From Saccharothrix syringae (GTDB taxonomy: Bacteria; Actinomycetota; Actinomycetes; Mycobacteriales; Pseudonocardiaceae): 64,000 bases of DNA. Under the pieces are notes generated by a model that saw only the letters and a program-made list of their open reading frames with translations, ran no database searches and was not told the DNA's origin. The stretch covers positions 8,060,001 to 8,124,000 of the forward strand of contig NZ_CP034550.1 of assembly GCF_009498035.1 (NCBI RefSeq), read 5' to 3'. A program made the position numbers and the translations under genes. Position 1 is the first letter of the stretch, and the number at the start of each line of letters is the position of its first letter. Positions 50,062-59,289 of the stretch are shown piece by piece.

Positions 50062-50633
50062 CGTTCCACCCCTGTCGTCTTCCGCAGTTTCGCCCGGGCC
50101 CGGAACAGTCGGACGCGCACGGCGCCCGCCGAGGCACCCAGGGCCTCGGCGGCTTCCTTCGGGCTGAGGCCGGCGAGATCCACCAGCTCCACGACCTCGC
50201 GGTCGAGCCGGGGCAGTTCGGCCAGCCTGGCGAGCAGCGCGCCCCCCGCCCGCTCCGCGTCGATCCGATCGACCAGGTCCTCCACCGCGTCGGCGTCGAG
50301 CACCCGCTGCCCGGCGACGCGCCGCGCGCTGTCACTGCGCTGGCTGTGCGCCTCGCAGTACCCGGCGAACACCCGCCGCGCGATGCCGATCAACCAGGGC
50401 CGGGCGCTGCCCCGGACCGGGTCGAAGCCGGCGAACGAGGTGATCGCCCGGACGAAGGTGTCCGCGGTCAGGTCGGCCACGGCCTGCGGGTCCGAGCTGC
50501 GCCGCGCGAAGTAGGCGGTGACCATGCCGACGTGCGCCCGGTAGACCTTCTCGAACTCGGCCGCGGCGCCCGTTCGCTCTCGCGGCGGGGGGTGCTGGAG
50601 TGGCTCCACGTGGTGTGCCACCGCGTCTGCCAT
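50058..50633 (-). CDS. ECF-family RNA polymerase sigma factor
   Basis: A 191-residue extracytoplasmic-function sigma factor. Region 2 has FEKVYRAHVGMVTAYFARRSSDPQAVADLTADTFVRAI, with the conserved DLTADTF core. Region 4 has LPRLDREVVELVDLAGLSPKEAAEALGASAGAVRVRLFRARAKL. The start at 50633 (ATG) gives a normal length. It overlaps the membrane protein gene that probably controls it. The upstream gap (50634-50767) is short and then occupied by a transposase remnant. Confidence 0.9.
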   Translation of the reverse strand: MADAVAHHVEPLQHPPPRERTGAAAEFEKVYRAHVGMVTAYFARRSSDPQAVADLTADTFVRAITSFAGFDPVRGSARPWLIGIARRVFAGYCEAHSQRSDSARRVAGQRVLDADAVEDLVDRIDAERAGGALLARLAELPRLDREVVELVDLAGLSPKEAAEALGASAGAVRVRLFRARAKLRKTTGVER

Positions 50634-50767
50634 TGTCTCGCTCACACCACATGGTTGCCGGGATCCCGCCATCCCGTTACGCGGCGTCGGCCGCGCACCC
50701 GGCGGCGGGCACAGCGGCACCGGCCACCGGTCGGGCGCTCAGCTTGTCTTTTCAGGTCCCGGGTGGT

Positions 50768-51010
50768 GACGCGCCGGCCGGGTTGCCGCTGCCCCGCGCC
50801 GCGGACGGTCGTCCGGTGCTCGCGGTGGACGTCTCGCCGTGGTCGCGCCCGGACGGCGCGACCGATCCGGAGATCCTGGTGGTGCTCGACGCCGGCTACG
50901 ACGCGCCCCGCACCGCCTACGGCGGGGTGAACAAACCGGTCCGGCCGTGGTGCTCCGATCCCGAGGCCGCCGACCTGCGCCACCCCTGGGAACGACCCGC
51001 CGAACAGGTT
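50768..51010 (+). pseudogene. Decayed transposase with internal deletions
   Basis: In one plus-strand frame three blocks appear in order: LPLPRAADGRPVLAVDVSPW, then DPEILVVLDAGYDAPRTAY, then NKPVRPWCSDPEAADLRHPW. They match, from memory, separate conserved parts of an actinomycete transposase family (the DVSPW catalytic strand, the ILIVLDAGYD strand and the later KPLWLWCSDP block). The hundreds of residues normally between them are missing, so this is a remnant with two in-frame deletions. It converges on icmF and fills the gap behind the sigma-factor gene. Confidence 0.6.
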
Positions 51011-51021
51011 GGAGGACGAGC

Positions 51022-54000
51022 TCAGACGTTGCGCCGGTACTGCCCACCCACCTCGAAGAACGCCTCGGTGATCTGCCCCAGCGTGCACACCCGGGCCGCG
51101 TCCACCAGCACCTCGAACACGTTCTCCCCCGCCGCGGCCGCCTCCTTCAGCCGGCGCAGCGCCGGTTCGGCCTCCGCGGCGTGCGCGAGGGCGAACGCGC
51201 GGGTCCGCTCGACCTGCGACCGCTTCTCCTCCTCGGTGGCGCGGGCCAGCTCGATGGTCACCGGCTCGCGCGAGCCGTGCTCGGGCAGGAACGTGTTCAC
51301 CCCGACGATCGGCAGCGACCCATCGTGCTTGCGCTGCTCGTAGAGCATCGACTCGTCCTGGATTCGGCCGCGCTGGTAGCCGGTCTCCATCGCGCCCAGC
51401 ACGCCGCCGCGCTCGGACAGGCGGTCGAACTCGGCGAGCACGGCCTCCTCGACCAGGTCGGTCAGCTCGTCGATGACGAACGAACCCTGCAGCGGGTTCT
51501 CGTTCATCGACAGGCCCCACTCCTTGTTGATGATGAGCTGGATGGCCATGGCGCGGCGCACCGACGACTCCGTGGGCGTGGTGATCGCCTCGTCGTAGGC
51601 GTTGGTGTGCAACGAGTTCGTGTTGTCGTACAGCGCGCACAGCGCCTGGAGCGTGGTCCGGATGTCGTTGAAGTCCATCTCCTGCGCGTGCAGCGACCGC
51701 CCGGACGTCTGCACGTGGTACTTGAACTTCTGCGACCGCTCGTTCGCGCCGTAGCGCTCGCGCATGGCGACGGCCCAGATGCGCCGCGCCACCCGGCCGA
51801 TCACGCTGTACTCCGCGTCCATCCCGTTGGAGAAGAAGAACGACAGGTTGGGCGCGAAGTCGTCCACGTCCATGCCGCGCGCCAGGTACGACTCGACGTA
51901 GGTGAAGCCGTTGGCCAGGGTGAAGGCGAGCTGGCTGATGGGGTTCGCCCCGGCCTCGGCGATGTGGTAGCCGGAGATGGACACCGAGTAGAAGTTGCGC
52001 ACCCGGTTGCGGATGAACCACTCCTGGATGTCGGCCATCATCCGCAGCGAGAACTCGGTGGAGAAGATGCAGGTGTTCTGCCCCTGGTCCTCCTTGAGGA
52101 TGTCGGCCTGCACGGTGCCGCGCACGGTGGCCAGCGCCCACGCCCGCAGCTCCCGCGCCTCCTCCTCCGACGGCTCGCGGCCGTGCTCGGCGCGGAACCT
52201 GTCCACCTGCTGGTCGACCACGGTGTTGAGGAAGAACGCCAGGATCGTCGGCGCGGGCCCGTTGATGGTCATCGACACCGACGTGGTCGGCGCGGTCAGG
52301 TCGAACCCGTCGTAGAGGGCCTTCATGTCGTCCAGCGTCGCGATGGACACGCCGGACGTGCCGACCTTGCCGTAGACGTCCGGCGGGGTGTCGGGGTCGC
52401 GGCCGTAGAGGGTGACCGAGTCGAACGCGGTGGACAGCCGGGTCGCGGGCTGGCCCTGCGAGAGGTACTTGAACCGGCGGTTGGTGCGGAACGCGTCGCC
52501 CTCGCCGGCGAACATCCGCGCCGGGTCCTCGCCCTCGCGCTTGAACGGGAACACGCCCGCGGTGTACGGGAAGCGGCCGGGCAGGTTCTCCTTGCGCAGG
52601 AACCGCAGGAGCGTGCCCTCGTCCTCGTAGCGGGGCAGCGAGACGCGGCGGACCTGGTTGCCCGACAACGTCTCCCGGGTCAGCCTGGTGCGGATCTCCT
52701 TGTCCCGCACCCGGACCACCAGCTCGTCGCCGCTGTAGTCCTCGACCACGGCCGGCCACTCGTCCAGCAGCGCCCGCGCGCCCGCGTCCACCCGCGCCCG
52801 CGCGGCCTCCAGCAGCGAGGTGATCGCGGTGACGTCGTGGCCGGCGTCCGCCAGCTCGGCCCGCGCCGCGCGCAGGTGCGCGACCCGGCGCACCGCGTCC
52901 ACCTGCGTCTCGGTCGCGCGGTGGTAGCCGCGCACGGTCTCGGCGATCTCGGCCAGGTAGCGGGCCCGGGAGGCGGGCACCACGGTCGCCGCCGAGGTCG
53001 ACACCTTCCCGCCGACCGCGGGCAGCACGCCCTCGGCCACGGGCAGCCCCCGCTGCGCCAGCTCGTCGCGCAGGTGCTGGTAGAGCGCGGTGACGCCGTC
53101 GTCGTTGAACGTCGCCGCGGACGTGCCGAACACCGGCATGTCCTCCCACGAGGCGCCGAACGCCTCCCGGTTGCGCACGAGCTGGCGGGCCACGTCCCGG
53201 CGGGCGTCCTCGGCGCCGCGGCGCTCGAACTTGTTGATCGCCACCGCGTCGGCGAAGTCCAGCATGTCGATCTTCTCCAGCTGCGACGCGGCGCCGAACT
53301 CCGGCGTCATCACGTACAGCGAGAGGTCCACGAACGGCACGATCGCCGCGTCGCCCTGGCCGATGCCCGGCGTCTCCACCACGACCAGGTCGAAGCCCGC
53401 CGCGCGGCAGGCCAGGATCGCGTCGGCCAGGCCGTCGGGCACCTCGGAGCCCGCGCGGCGGGTGGCCAGGGACCGGAAGAACACCCGGCCGCCGTCGAGG
53501 CAGTTCATCCGGATGCGGTCGCCCAGCAGCGCGCCGCCGCCCTTGCGGCGGGTCGGGTCCACGGCCAGCACCGCCACCCGCAGCTTGTCCTGCTGGTCGA
53601 GCCGGAAGCGGCGGACCAGCTCGTCGGTCAGCGACGACTTGCCCGAGCCGCCGGTGCCGGTGATGCCGAGCACGGGCACGGTCCGCGAGGCCGCGGCGTC
53701 GACCATGCGCCCGCGCACCTCGTCGGGCAGGGCGCCGGCCTCGATCAGGGTGATGGCGCGGGCCAGCACGTCGTCGGCGCCGGTGAACAGGCCGTCCCAG
53801 GACGCCGGCGGGCGCTCGGCCAGCGGGGCGTCGCACGCCTCCACCATGGTGTTGATCATCCGGGCGAGGCCCAGCTCCTGACCGTCGGCCGGGGAGAAGA
53901 TGCGCGCCACGCCCCGCGAGTGCAGCAGCTCGATCTCCTCGGGCACGATGACGCCGCCACCGCCGCCGAAGACCTTGACGTGCCCGGCACCGCGCTCGTT

Positions 54001-54264
54001 GAGCAGTTCGACGAGGTAGGTGAAGTACTCGACGTGCCCGCCCTGGTAGGCGCTGACCGCGATGCCCTGCACGTCCTCCTGGACGGCCGCGTCGACCACC
54101 TCGCGCACCGACCGGTTGTGGCCCAGGTGCACGACCTCCACGCCCTGCGACTGCAGGATGCGCCGCATGATGTTGATCGCCGCGTCGTGGCCGTCGAACA
54201 GGCTGGCCGCGGTGATGAAGCGGACCGGGTGCTCCGGGACGTGCAGCGGGCTGGCGGTGGTCAC
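51022..54264 (-). CDS. icmF: Fused isobutyryl-CoA mutase
   Basis: A 1080-residue adenosylcobalamin enzyme fused to its G-protein chaperone. It interconverts isobutyryl-CoA and n-butyryl-CoA. The N-terminal B12 domain has SLFDGHDAAINIM (lower ligand His26). The MeaI-like GTPase has the P-loop GTGGSGKSS (203-211), and the C-terminal TIM barrel binds CoA, with FPYTAGVFPFKREGEDP and STEFSLRMMADIQEWF. The GTG at 54264 follows GGAGGA by six bases; a longer frame from 54345 lacks this. Products can feed polyketide starter or extender units. The promoter region carries a dyad at 54302-54330. Confidence 0.95.
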   Translation of the reverse strand: MTTASPLHVPEHPVRFITAASLFDGHDAAINIMRRILQSQGVEVVHLGHNRSVREVVDAAVQEDVQGIAVSAYQGGHVEYFTYLVELLNERGAGHVKVFGGGGGVIVPEEIELLHSRGVARIFSPADGQELGLARMINTMVEACDAPLAERPPASWDGLFTGADDVLARAITLIEAGALPDEVRGRMVDAAASRTVPVLGITGTGGSGKSSLTDELVRRFRLDQQDKLRVAVLAVDPTRRKGGGALLGDRIRMNCLDGGRVFFRSLATRRAGSEVPDGLADAILACRAAGFDLVVVETPGIGQGDAAIVPFVDLSLYVMTPEFGAASQLEKIDMLDFADAVAINKFERRGAEDARRDVARQLVRNREAFGASWEDMPVFGTSAATFNDDGVTALYQHLRDELAQRGLPVAEGVLPAVGGKVSTSAATVVPASRARYLAEIAETVRGYHRATETQVDAVRRVAHLRAARAELADAGHDVTAITSLLEAARARVDAGARALLDEWPAVVEDYSGDELVVRVRDKEIRTRLTRETLSGNQVRRVSLPRYEDEGTLLRFLRKENLPGRFPYTAGVFPFKREGEDPARMFAGEGDAFRTNRRFKYLSQGQPATRLSTAFDSVTLYGRDPDTPPDVYGKVGTSGVSIATLDDMKALYDGFDLTAPTTSVSMTINGPAPTILAFFLNTVVDQQVDRFRAEHGREPSEEEARELRAWALATVRGTVQADILKEDQGQNTCIFSTEFSLRMMADIQEWFIRNRVRNFYSVSISGYHIAEAGANPISQLAFTLANGFTYVESYLARGMDVDDFAPNLSFFFSNGMDAEYSVIGRVARRIWAVAMRERYGANERSQKFKYHVQTSGRSLHAQEMDFNDIRTTLQALCALYDNTNSLHTNAYDEAITTPTESSVRRAMAIQLIINKEWGLSMNENPLQGSFVIDELTDLVEEAVLAEFDRLSERGGVLGAMETGYQRGRIQDESMLYEQRKHDGSLPIVGVNTFLPEHGSREPVTIELARATEEEKRSQVERTRAFALAHAAEAEPALRRLKEAAAAGENVFEVLVDAARVCTLGQITEAFFEVGGQYRRNV

Positions 54265-54301
54265 GACGGCTCCTCCGGCATCGGCGACTGGTACCAGATT
54301 A

Positions 54302-54330
54302 CTAGGACATCCGTCTATCGGAAGTACTAG
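54302..54330. promoter_or_regulatory. Candidate operator upstream of icmF
   Basis: CTAGGACATCCG and CGGAAGTACTAG form an imperfect inverted repeat (ten of twelve positions symmetric) around TCTAT. It is 38 bases upstream of the icmF start, in AT-richer DNA. It is probably the site of a dimeric repressor; two regulators (TetR at 56060 and LysR at 55060) lie within 2.5 kb, but there is no direct link to either. Confidence 0.55.
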
Positions 54331-54353
54331 CGAACTGTGCCCCACGTCACCGG

Positions 54354-54379
54354 CGGGGCGGGCCGGTCGACCCGCCCCG
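54354..54379 (-). terminator. Hairpin after the DUF1579 gene
   Basis: CGGGGCGGG pairs with CCCGCCCCG around CCGGTCGA. It begins ten bases past the DUF1579 stop and would shield icmF from readthrough. Confidence 0.6.
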
Positions 54380-54388
54380 GCCCGGGGC

Positions 54389-54961
54389 CTACTTCCGGCG
54401 GTGGTAGACCGCCCGGTCGGCGACGCGCTCCGGCTCGCCCGGCGGCACGAACCTGATCTCGACGACCACCCGGTCCGGTGACTCGAAGGTGAACACCGTG
54501 CGCATCGCGATCCGCTTGCCGACGTAGGACTCGCCCAGCACGCCCGGGTCGGTGAACTCGCCGCCGAGGGAGATGACCTCGTCGCCGGCCGACTGCGGGG
54601 CGCCCTTGTAGGTCATCATCGTGCTCACCACGTTGTCGAGGGTGTTCCACTCGTAGCGGCCGTCCATCGTGGAGTACCCCATGACGCCCAGCCGGTAGTA
54701 GGGGCCGCCGCCCATGTCGCCGGTCAGGTCCTCGCGCAGGAACCGGCCGCCGGTCTCGTCGAGCCACCGCCACCGCGACTCGCCGACCCAGACCTTCGGG
54801 TTGTCCGGCGTGCCCAGGGCGATGTAGGTCCGCTTGTCCACGGTCCACTCGCCCACCAGCGCGTCGAGCCTGCGGTGGAAGTTGTCGGGCAACCCGCGGG
54901 CGAGCATCGCTTCGAGGTCCACCCCGGCGGGCGCCGCCGTCGACGTCTGACCGTCCACCAC
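54389..54961 (-). CDS. DUF1579 family protein
   Basis: A 190-residue soluble protein. It has the DUF1579 beta-barrel pattern: LDALVGEWTVDKRTYIALG, then YYRLGVMGYSTMDGRYEWNTLDN and GKRIAMRTVFTFESPDRVVVEI. Members are small lipocalin-like proteins of unknown activity. It follows the LysR gene by 98 bases on the same strand. Confidence 0.75.
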   Translation of the reverse strand: MVDGQTSTAAPAGVDLEAMLARGLPDNFHRRLDALVGEWTVDKRTYIALGTPDNPKVWVGESRWRWLDETGGRFLREDLTGDMGGGPYYRLGVMGYSTMDGRYEWNTLDNVVSTMMTYKGAPQSAGDEVISLGGEFTDPGVLGESYVGKRIAMRTVFTFESPDRVVVEIRFVPPGEPERVADRAVYHRRK

Positions 54962-55059
54962 ACCATCTCCGATCGTCGTCGCCCCCCGGCGGGGGGCCGC
55001 GTCAAGGGTCTTGCCGCACCGGTCACCGGGTCAAAGGCCCGACCGGCACTGCGTGCACT

Positions 55060-55941
55060 TCAGCCGCCCGCGCCCGCCTCGACGAAGACCCGCACGGCCT
55101 CGCGCTCGTCGCCGGTGCGCCACACCACGGCCAGGCTGCCCGGCGACAGCTCCGGCACCGGCCGGTAGACCACGTCGTCGCGCCGGTGCTCCTCGGCGTT
55201 GCCCGCCGACAGCAGCACCACGCCCAGGCCCGAGGCCACCGCCTCGAACGCCTCGTCGGCCGTCGACACCTCCGCCGCCACCCTGGCCGGCTCGCCGCGG
55301 TGGTCGTCGGCCAGCCAGAAGGCGCGCAGCGGCCCCGCGCCCGCGGGCAGCGCGATGAACGGCTCGTCGACCAGTTCGGCGAAGGGCACCCGCTCGAACG
55401 CGGCCAGCCGGTGCCCGCGCGGCAGCGCCACCCACCGGTCCTCGGTGGCGACCACCCGCCAGGACAGCTCGCCGGAGTCGGGCACGGGCAGCCACGCCAC
55501 CGCGACGTCCACCCCGCCGTCGCGCAGGCCCACCGCGGGGTCGTGCCAGGGCACCTGGCGGAACCGCAGCCGCAGGCCGGGCAGGCGCCGGGCCACCCTG
55601 GCCGTCACCGCCGGGATCAGGCCGCGGCCGATGCGGGTGTGGAAACCCACGGTCAGCGTCGGGCCCGACGCGGCCTCGACCACCGCGCGCCGGGCGGCGT
55701 CCCACTCGGCCACCAGGGCGCGGGCGCGCGGCAGCAGCTCGCGGCCCGCCGCGGTGAGCGCCACCGAGCGCCGGTCCCGCTCGAACAGCGCCACCCGCAA
55801 CGTCGACTCCAGCAGGCGGATCTGCTTGCTCAGCGCCGGCTGGGAGATGAACAGCCGCTCCCGGGCGGCCCTGGTGAAGCTCAGCTCCTCGGCCACGGCC
55901 AGGAAGTACCGCAGGTCGCGGACGTGGACGTCCATAGCCAT
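55060..55941 (-). CDS. LysR-family transcriptional regulator
   Basis: A 293-residue LysR regulator. The N-terminal winged helix is DLRYFLAVAEELSFTRAARERLFISQPALSKQIRLLESTL, and the effector-binding domain (about 95-293) starts GPTLTVGFHTRIGRGLIPAV. The start may be ATG 55941 or ATG 55935. LysR regulators usually control a divergent gene, but here the divergent side (55942-56059) faces the end of a TetR gene, so the target is not evident. The effector is unknown. Confidence 0.88.
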   Translation of the reverse strand: MAMDVHVRDLRYFLAVAEELSFTRAARERLFISQPALSKQIRLLESTLRVALFERDRRSVALTAAGRELLPRARALVAEWDAARRAVVEAASGPTLTVGFHTRIGRGLIPAVTARVARRLPGLRLRFRQVPWHDPAVGLRDGGVDVAVAWLPVPDSGELSWRVVATEDRWVALPRGHRLAAFERVPFAELVDEPFIALPAGAGPLRAFWLADDHRGEPARVAAEVSTADEAFEAVASGLGVVLLSAGNAEEHRRDDVVYRPVPELSPGSLAVVWRTGDEREAVRVFVEAGAGG

Positions 55942-56059
55942 CGGTTCTCACCGCGGCTCTTGGACAGGGGCGGGCGCGTCGGCCACGATGGGTGCGGCCC
56001 CCTCCACCGTTCCCGGTGCGTCACCGGGCCCGCGTCCCCAGCCGCGGGTCCGCCACACC

Positions 56060-56662
56060 TCAGGCACGGGCCGCGGCACCGCGCCGCGCGGGCCTCGCGG
56101 CCCCCTCCAGCAACGCCTCCACCAGGTCCCGCGCCTGCCGGGCCGGGCCGTCCACGCCGAGCGCCTGCACGGACGCGTACACCCCCTCCAGCACCAGCGC
56201 GAGCTGGTCGGCGAGCGCGTCCGGGTCGGCGGCCCCCAGTTCGGCGGCGAGCTCGCCGAACCGGGCACGCACCCACCGCTTCGTGGCCACCGCCCCGCGG
56301 TGCGCGGCCAGCTCCGGGTCGGGGTACTCGGCCAGGGCCATCAGGAACGGGCAGCCGCGGTACCGGTCCGGCTCGACCACGGCCACCAGCTCGTCGAACA
56401 CGGCCAGGACGCGGTCGCGCGCGCTGCGCCCGTCGGCCTTGGCGGCCTGCCCGAACCAGCCCCGGTAGTTCTCGTCCGCCCGCTCCACGTAGGCCGCGAC
56501 CAGGTCGTCCTTGGAGCGGAACAGCCGGTAGAGCGTCGTGGGCGCCACCCCGGCCTCGGCGGCGACGCGGTCGACGCCGACGGCGTGGATGCCGTTCCAG
56601 TAGAACAGGTCGTGGGTGACGGCCAGCACGTGCTCACGGGTCTCGGCCGCTGATCGGCGCAC
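56060..56662 (-). CDS. TetR-family transcriptional regulator
   Basis: A 200-residue regulator with GAGGAGG upstream of its GTG start. The N-terminal helix-turn-helix is LFYWNGIHAVGVDRVAAEAGVAPTTLYRLFRSKDDLV, with tyrosine-tryptophan at the start of the domain as in the YxxFY subgroup. The C-terminal domain includes RYRGCPFLMALAEYPDPE, a block of the LmrA/YxaF-like TetR group. The dyad at 56685-56696 is a likely self-operator. Its target is unknown; the gene behind it encodes an IS701-like protein. Confidence 0.87.
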   Translation of the reverse strand: MRRSAAETREHVLAVTHDLFYWNGIHAVGVDRVAAEAGVAPTTLYRLFRSKDDLVAAYVERADENYRGWFGQAAKADGRSARDRVLAVFDELVAVVEPDRYRGCPFLMALAEYPDPELAAHRGAVATKRWVRARFGELAAELGAADPDALADQLALVLEGVYASVQALGVDGPARQARDLVEALLEGAARPARRGAAARA

Positions 56663-56684
56663 GACGACCTCCTCGGGTACGTTG

Positions 56685-56696
56685 ATAGGGACCTAT
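56685..56696. promoter_or_regulatory. TetR self-operator candidate
   Basis: ATAGG and CCTAT flank GA, an AT-richer dyad 22 bases upstream of the TetR start; a further ATCCCTA half-site follows. The position suits autorepression. Confidence 0.55.
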
Positions 56697-56772
56697 CCCT
56701 AACAATGCACCCAACCCACCCCCGAGCGCCACCGGGCAGTGGAGCGACTCCGGTCCACCACCCCGGGCGGTG

Positions 56773-57963
56773 TCATGCGCGCGGGCGCAGCAACCGCCCC
56801 TCGTCGTACCCGCGGGTGGCCAGTTCGCGCAGCAGCTCGTAGCCGTGGGCCGCGGACACCAGCGTCACGTGGTGGTGCCACCCCTGGAACGAGCGCCCCT
56901 CGAAGTGCCGCAGCCCGAACTCCTCGGCCAGCCGCGGCCCCTCCACCTCGACCCGGCTCGCGGCCCGCAGCAGCCGCACCGGCTCCCGGATGTCGGTGAC
57001 GCCCAGGTTGGTCGTCCAGACCGCCCGCGGGCGGTGCTGCCCGATCGGCCACTCCGCCAGCACGTGGCGCACCCACGGCAGCCGACCCGGGCGGTTGTCC
57101 GCCGCGGTCGGCCCCGGCAGGGTCGCCGCCACGAAGTCCGACGTGGTGACCGCGCCGGTGTCCTCGTCGCGCCAGGACAGCGTGGTCCGCCCGCGCCCGG
57201 CGGCCGCGGTGATCAGCTGACCGACGGTCCGGGGCCGGTGCGGCGCGCCCGCGGGTGCCACCGGGGTGGCGGTGGAGACCTGCGCCAGGTACCGCATGCC
57301 GCGCTCCTCCAGGCCGCCGAGCAGCGGCAGCATGCCCGGGTCGCCGCTCAGGTCGACGACCACGGGCGCGGCGGGCGTGCCCCAGGTGCCCGTCATCTCG
57401 TCGAAGCAGTCCAGCAGGTACTCCCACGTGCGCCTGGACCGCTCCTCGTCGGGCACCCGGGCCTTGGCGCGCCGCGCCAGGTCGGTGTCCCACGCCTTGG
57501 GCAGCAGCAGCCGCCAGTTCACCGGCGTCGCCCCGTGCTCGCCGGCCATGAACACGCCGACGGCGCGCTGGCAGTTGAGCATCCGGCCGGCCGACGGCGA
57601 GTACTGCCTGGCCACCGCCACCGAGTTGGCCCCGTTCTTGGGGAACACCACCTCCCGCACCACCCACGCGCTCGGCCGGAGCGCCCGGTCCACCCGCTCG
57701 GCCAGGCGCTGCCGCACCGGCGCCCACGCCCACGGGCTCTGGTTGACGAACTGCTGCAACGACTGGTCGGCGTCCCGCCCGACGACCAGCTCCGAGATGC
57801 GCCGGATCGACTTCCGCCCCGGTACCACGAGCAGACCCCGGACGTAGGTCTCGGCCCACCGGCGCTGGTCGGACCTCCCCAGGGTCACGAACAGCTCGTC
57901 GCAGAACTCCGGCAAGTCCGCTAAATCGGACGGTTCAGCCCCGGTCGACGCCATTTCACGCAT
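56773..57963 (-). CDS. IS701-family transposase-like protein, catalytic site altered
   Basis: A 396-residue protein with the full IS701 layout: FCDELFVTLGRSDQRRWAETYVRGLL, then GRKSIRRISE, DQSLQQFVNQSPWAWAPV and HFEGRSFQGWHHHVTL. The ATG at 57963 has GGAGGGG nine bases upstream. In active family members the first catalytic Asp is in VVDDTGFPK-like sequence; here it reads VVREVVFPKNG, so Asp is replaced. The DAGYG block is VVVDLSGDPG. No terminal inverted repeats are evident. It is therefore unlikely to transpose and may be domesticated. Such proteins are common near actinomycete gene clusters. Confidence 0.8.
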   Translation of the reverse strand: MREMASTGAEPSDLADLPEFCDELFVTLGRSDQRRWAETYVRGLLVVPGRKSIRRISELVVGRDADQSLQQFVNQSPWAWAPVRQRLAERVDRALRPSAWVVREVVFPKNGANSVAVARQYSPSAGRMLNCQRAVGVFMAGEHGATPVNWRLLLPKAWDTDLARRAKARVPDEERSRRTWEYLLDCFDEMTGTWGTPAAPVVVDLSGDPGMLPLLGGLEERGMRYLAQVSTATPVAPAGAPHRPRTVGQLITAAAGRGRTTLSWRDEDTGAVTTSDFVAATLPGPTAADNRPGRLPWVRHVLAEWPIGQHRPRAVWTTNLGVTDIREPVRLLRAASRVEVEGPRLAEEFGLRHFEGRSFQGWHHHVTLVSAAHGYELLRELATRGYDEGRLLRPRA

Positions 57964-58879
57964 GTGCACGGTCCCCTCCAGCAATCGGATAACCACGGGG
58001 CCGACCCCACCGCAGGGCCCACCCGCACTTGGTTGAGCAAGGCACAGCACATTCCGAAGGAGATCCCCACGGCATCACATATGCACCGTCGCGCCCGCGG
58101 CCGACAACGCCGCACCCGGATGACCCCAGCGCCACCGGGCCCGGCACCGCACGCCGACGGCAGCCCCCCATCATGATCGCCCCAGTTCCCCCAAGTCCCG
58201 GCCGCACGGGCCGGGTGACCGCGGCCCGGGTCACCGGGCGCGGGTCGAGCACAGATTTCCAAGCGGCCACCGGGAATGTCCAGACCCGACTCGCACTGGT
58301 ATTCCCGGTCGCAGTGACCACCCCCGGGCGGAAGCGCCCCCGGCTGGTCCGTTCGGAGTGGTCGACCACGTCGAACGGGTCACCCCGGGCGCACGGTTCC
58401 CCCGCACCGCAGATTACCCGGATCGAGTGGACGGCGAACGAATACTTCCGCGAGTGGGCGCCGGCACCGACTCGAATAACATTCGTATTCTTTTCGGATC
58501 AATGCGGGCCACGTGCCCCGCGGACCGCATCGGCGCGGAGGACGCACGCGAAGTGAGACGTGCGCGAGTCGCGCGGAACAGCGCCACACCCGCCCGGTGC
58601 TGTTGTTACAACGTTATCGAACACCGGCTCCGGCGGCGGTTGCGCGACGTTGGCCGGAAACGGCACAGGGGTACCAAATCCGGTGGCCGATCACACTGCC
58701 GTGATGGCGGGCATCGGAATTCCCGATGGCCGACACCGGGCGGCACGCACTACGTCAAGTCGACGAACCCTCACGTCGGCGGGTGCGAGACCGCGCCCGG
58801 CGCGACCAACGCGGCAGAGCCCCCACGCGGTTCCGCGGGTTCCGGAACGCGTGAGGGCTCCACCAGCGCACTCGGCGCC
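57964..58879. other. 916-bp intergenic region, AT-richer islands, no convincing gene
   Basis: It lies between the IS701-like start and the cupin stop. Plus-strand open frames here have unlikely composition and no ribosome sites. It contains lower-GC stretches around 58435-58510 with the dyad CGAATAACATTCG (58473-58485), the palindrome GTTGTTACAAC (58602-58612) and a hairpin at 58817-58860. It could be a cluster boundary with promoters. I see no RNA gene in it. Confidence 0.5.
58817..58860 (-). terminator. Hairpin after the cupin gene
   Basis: GAGCCCCCACGCGGTTCCG and CGGAACGCGTGAGGGCTC pair with a few mismatches around CGGGTTC. The stem starts 20 bases past the cupin stop and should end the leftward transcript. 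Confidence 0.65.
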
Positions 58880-59269
58880 TCAGCTGCTGTGGCCGTACCG
58901 GTAGGACGGGTCGGCCGCGTGGTCGCCGGCGAACTCCGTCACGACCTTGTCGGTCGCGTGGATGTTGACCATCCGCGCGTGGCCCGGCCCCAGGTTGGTG
59001 AACGCGTGCGGCACACCGGTCCGCACGATCACCACCTCGTCCGGCCCGGCCTCGCGGACCTCGCCGCCCGCCTCCACGCTGACCCGCCCCTCCACGATGA
59101 TGAACACCTCGTCGTAGGGGTGCAGGTGCCGGCGCGGCCCCCTGCCGACGGCCACGTCGACGATGAACGCCGACGACGTGGTGCCGTGCGCGCCACCGTC
59201 GAAGATGTGCGCGGCCACCTCGCCGTCGATCACCACGGTGGGCAGGCTGCCCTTCTCCACGACCTCCAT
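58880..59269 (-). CDS. Cupin-domain protein
   Basis: A 129-residue single cupin. Motif 1 is RRHLHPYDEVFIIVEGRVSV with His, His and Glu as metal ligands. Motif 2 is VVIVRTGVPHAFTNLGPGHA with the last His. AAGGAG precedes the ATG. It lies 20 bases past the stop of the ThDP enzyme, so the two share a transcript. It could be a metal-dependent isomerase, dioxygenase or decarboxylase accessory that acts on the product of that enzyme; which one is not decided by sequence. Confidence 0.85.
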   Translation of the reverse strand: MEVVEKGSLPTVVIDGEVAAHIFDGGAHGTTSSAFIVDVAVGRGPRRHLHPYDEVFIIVEGRVSVEAGGEVREAGPDEVVIVRTGVPHAFTNLGPGHARMVNIHATDKVVTEFAGDHAADPSYRYGHSS

Positions 59270-59289
59270 CGGGTCGCTCCTTCCTGGGT

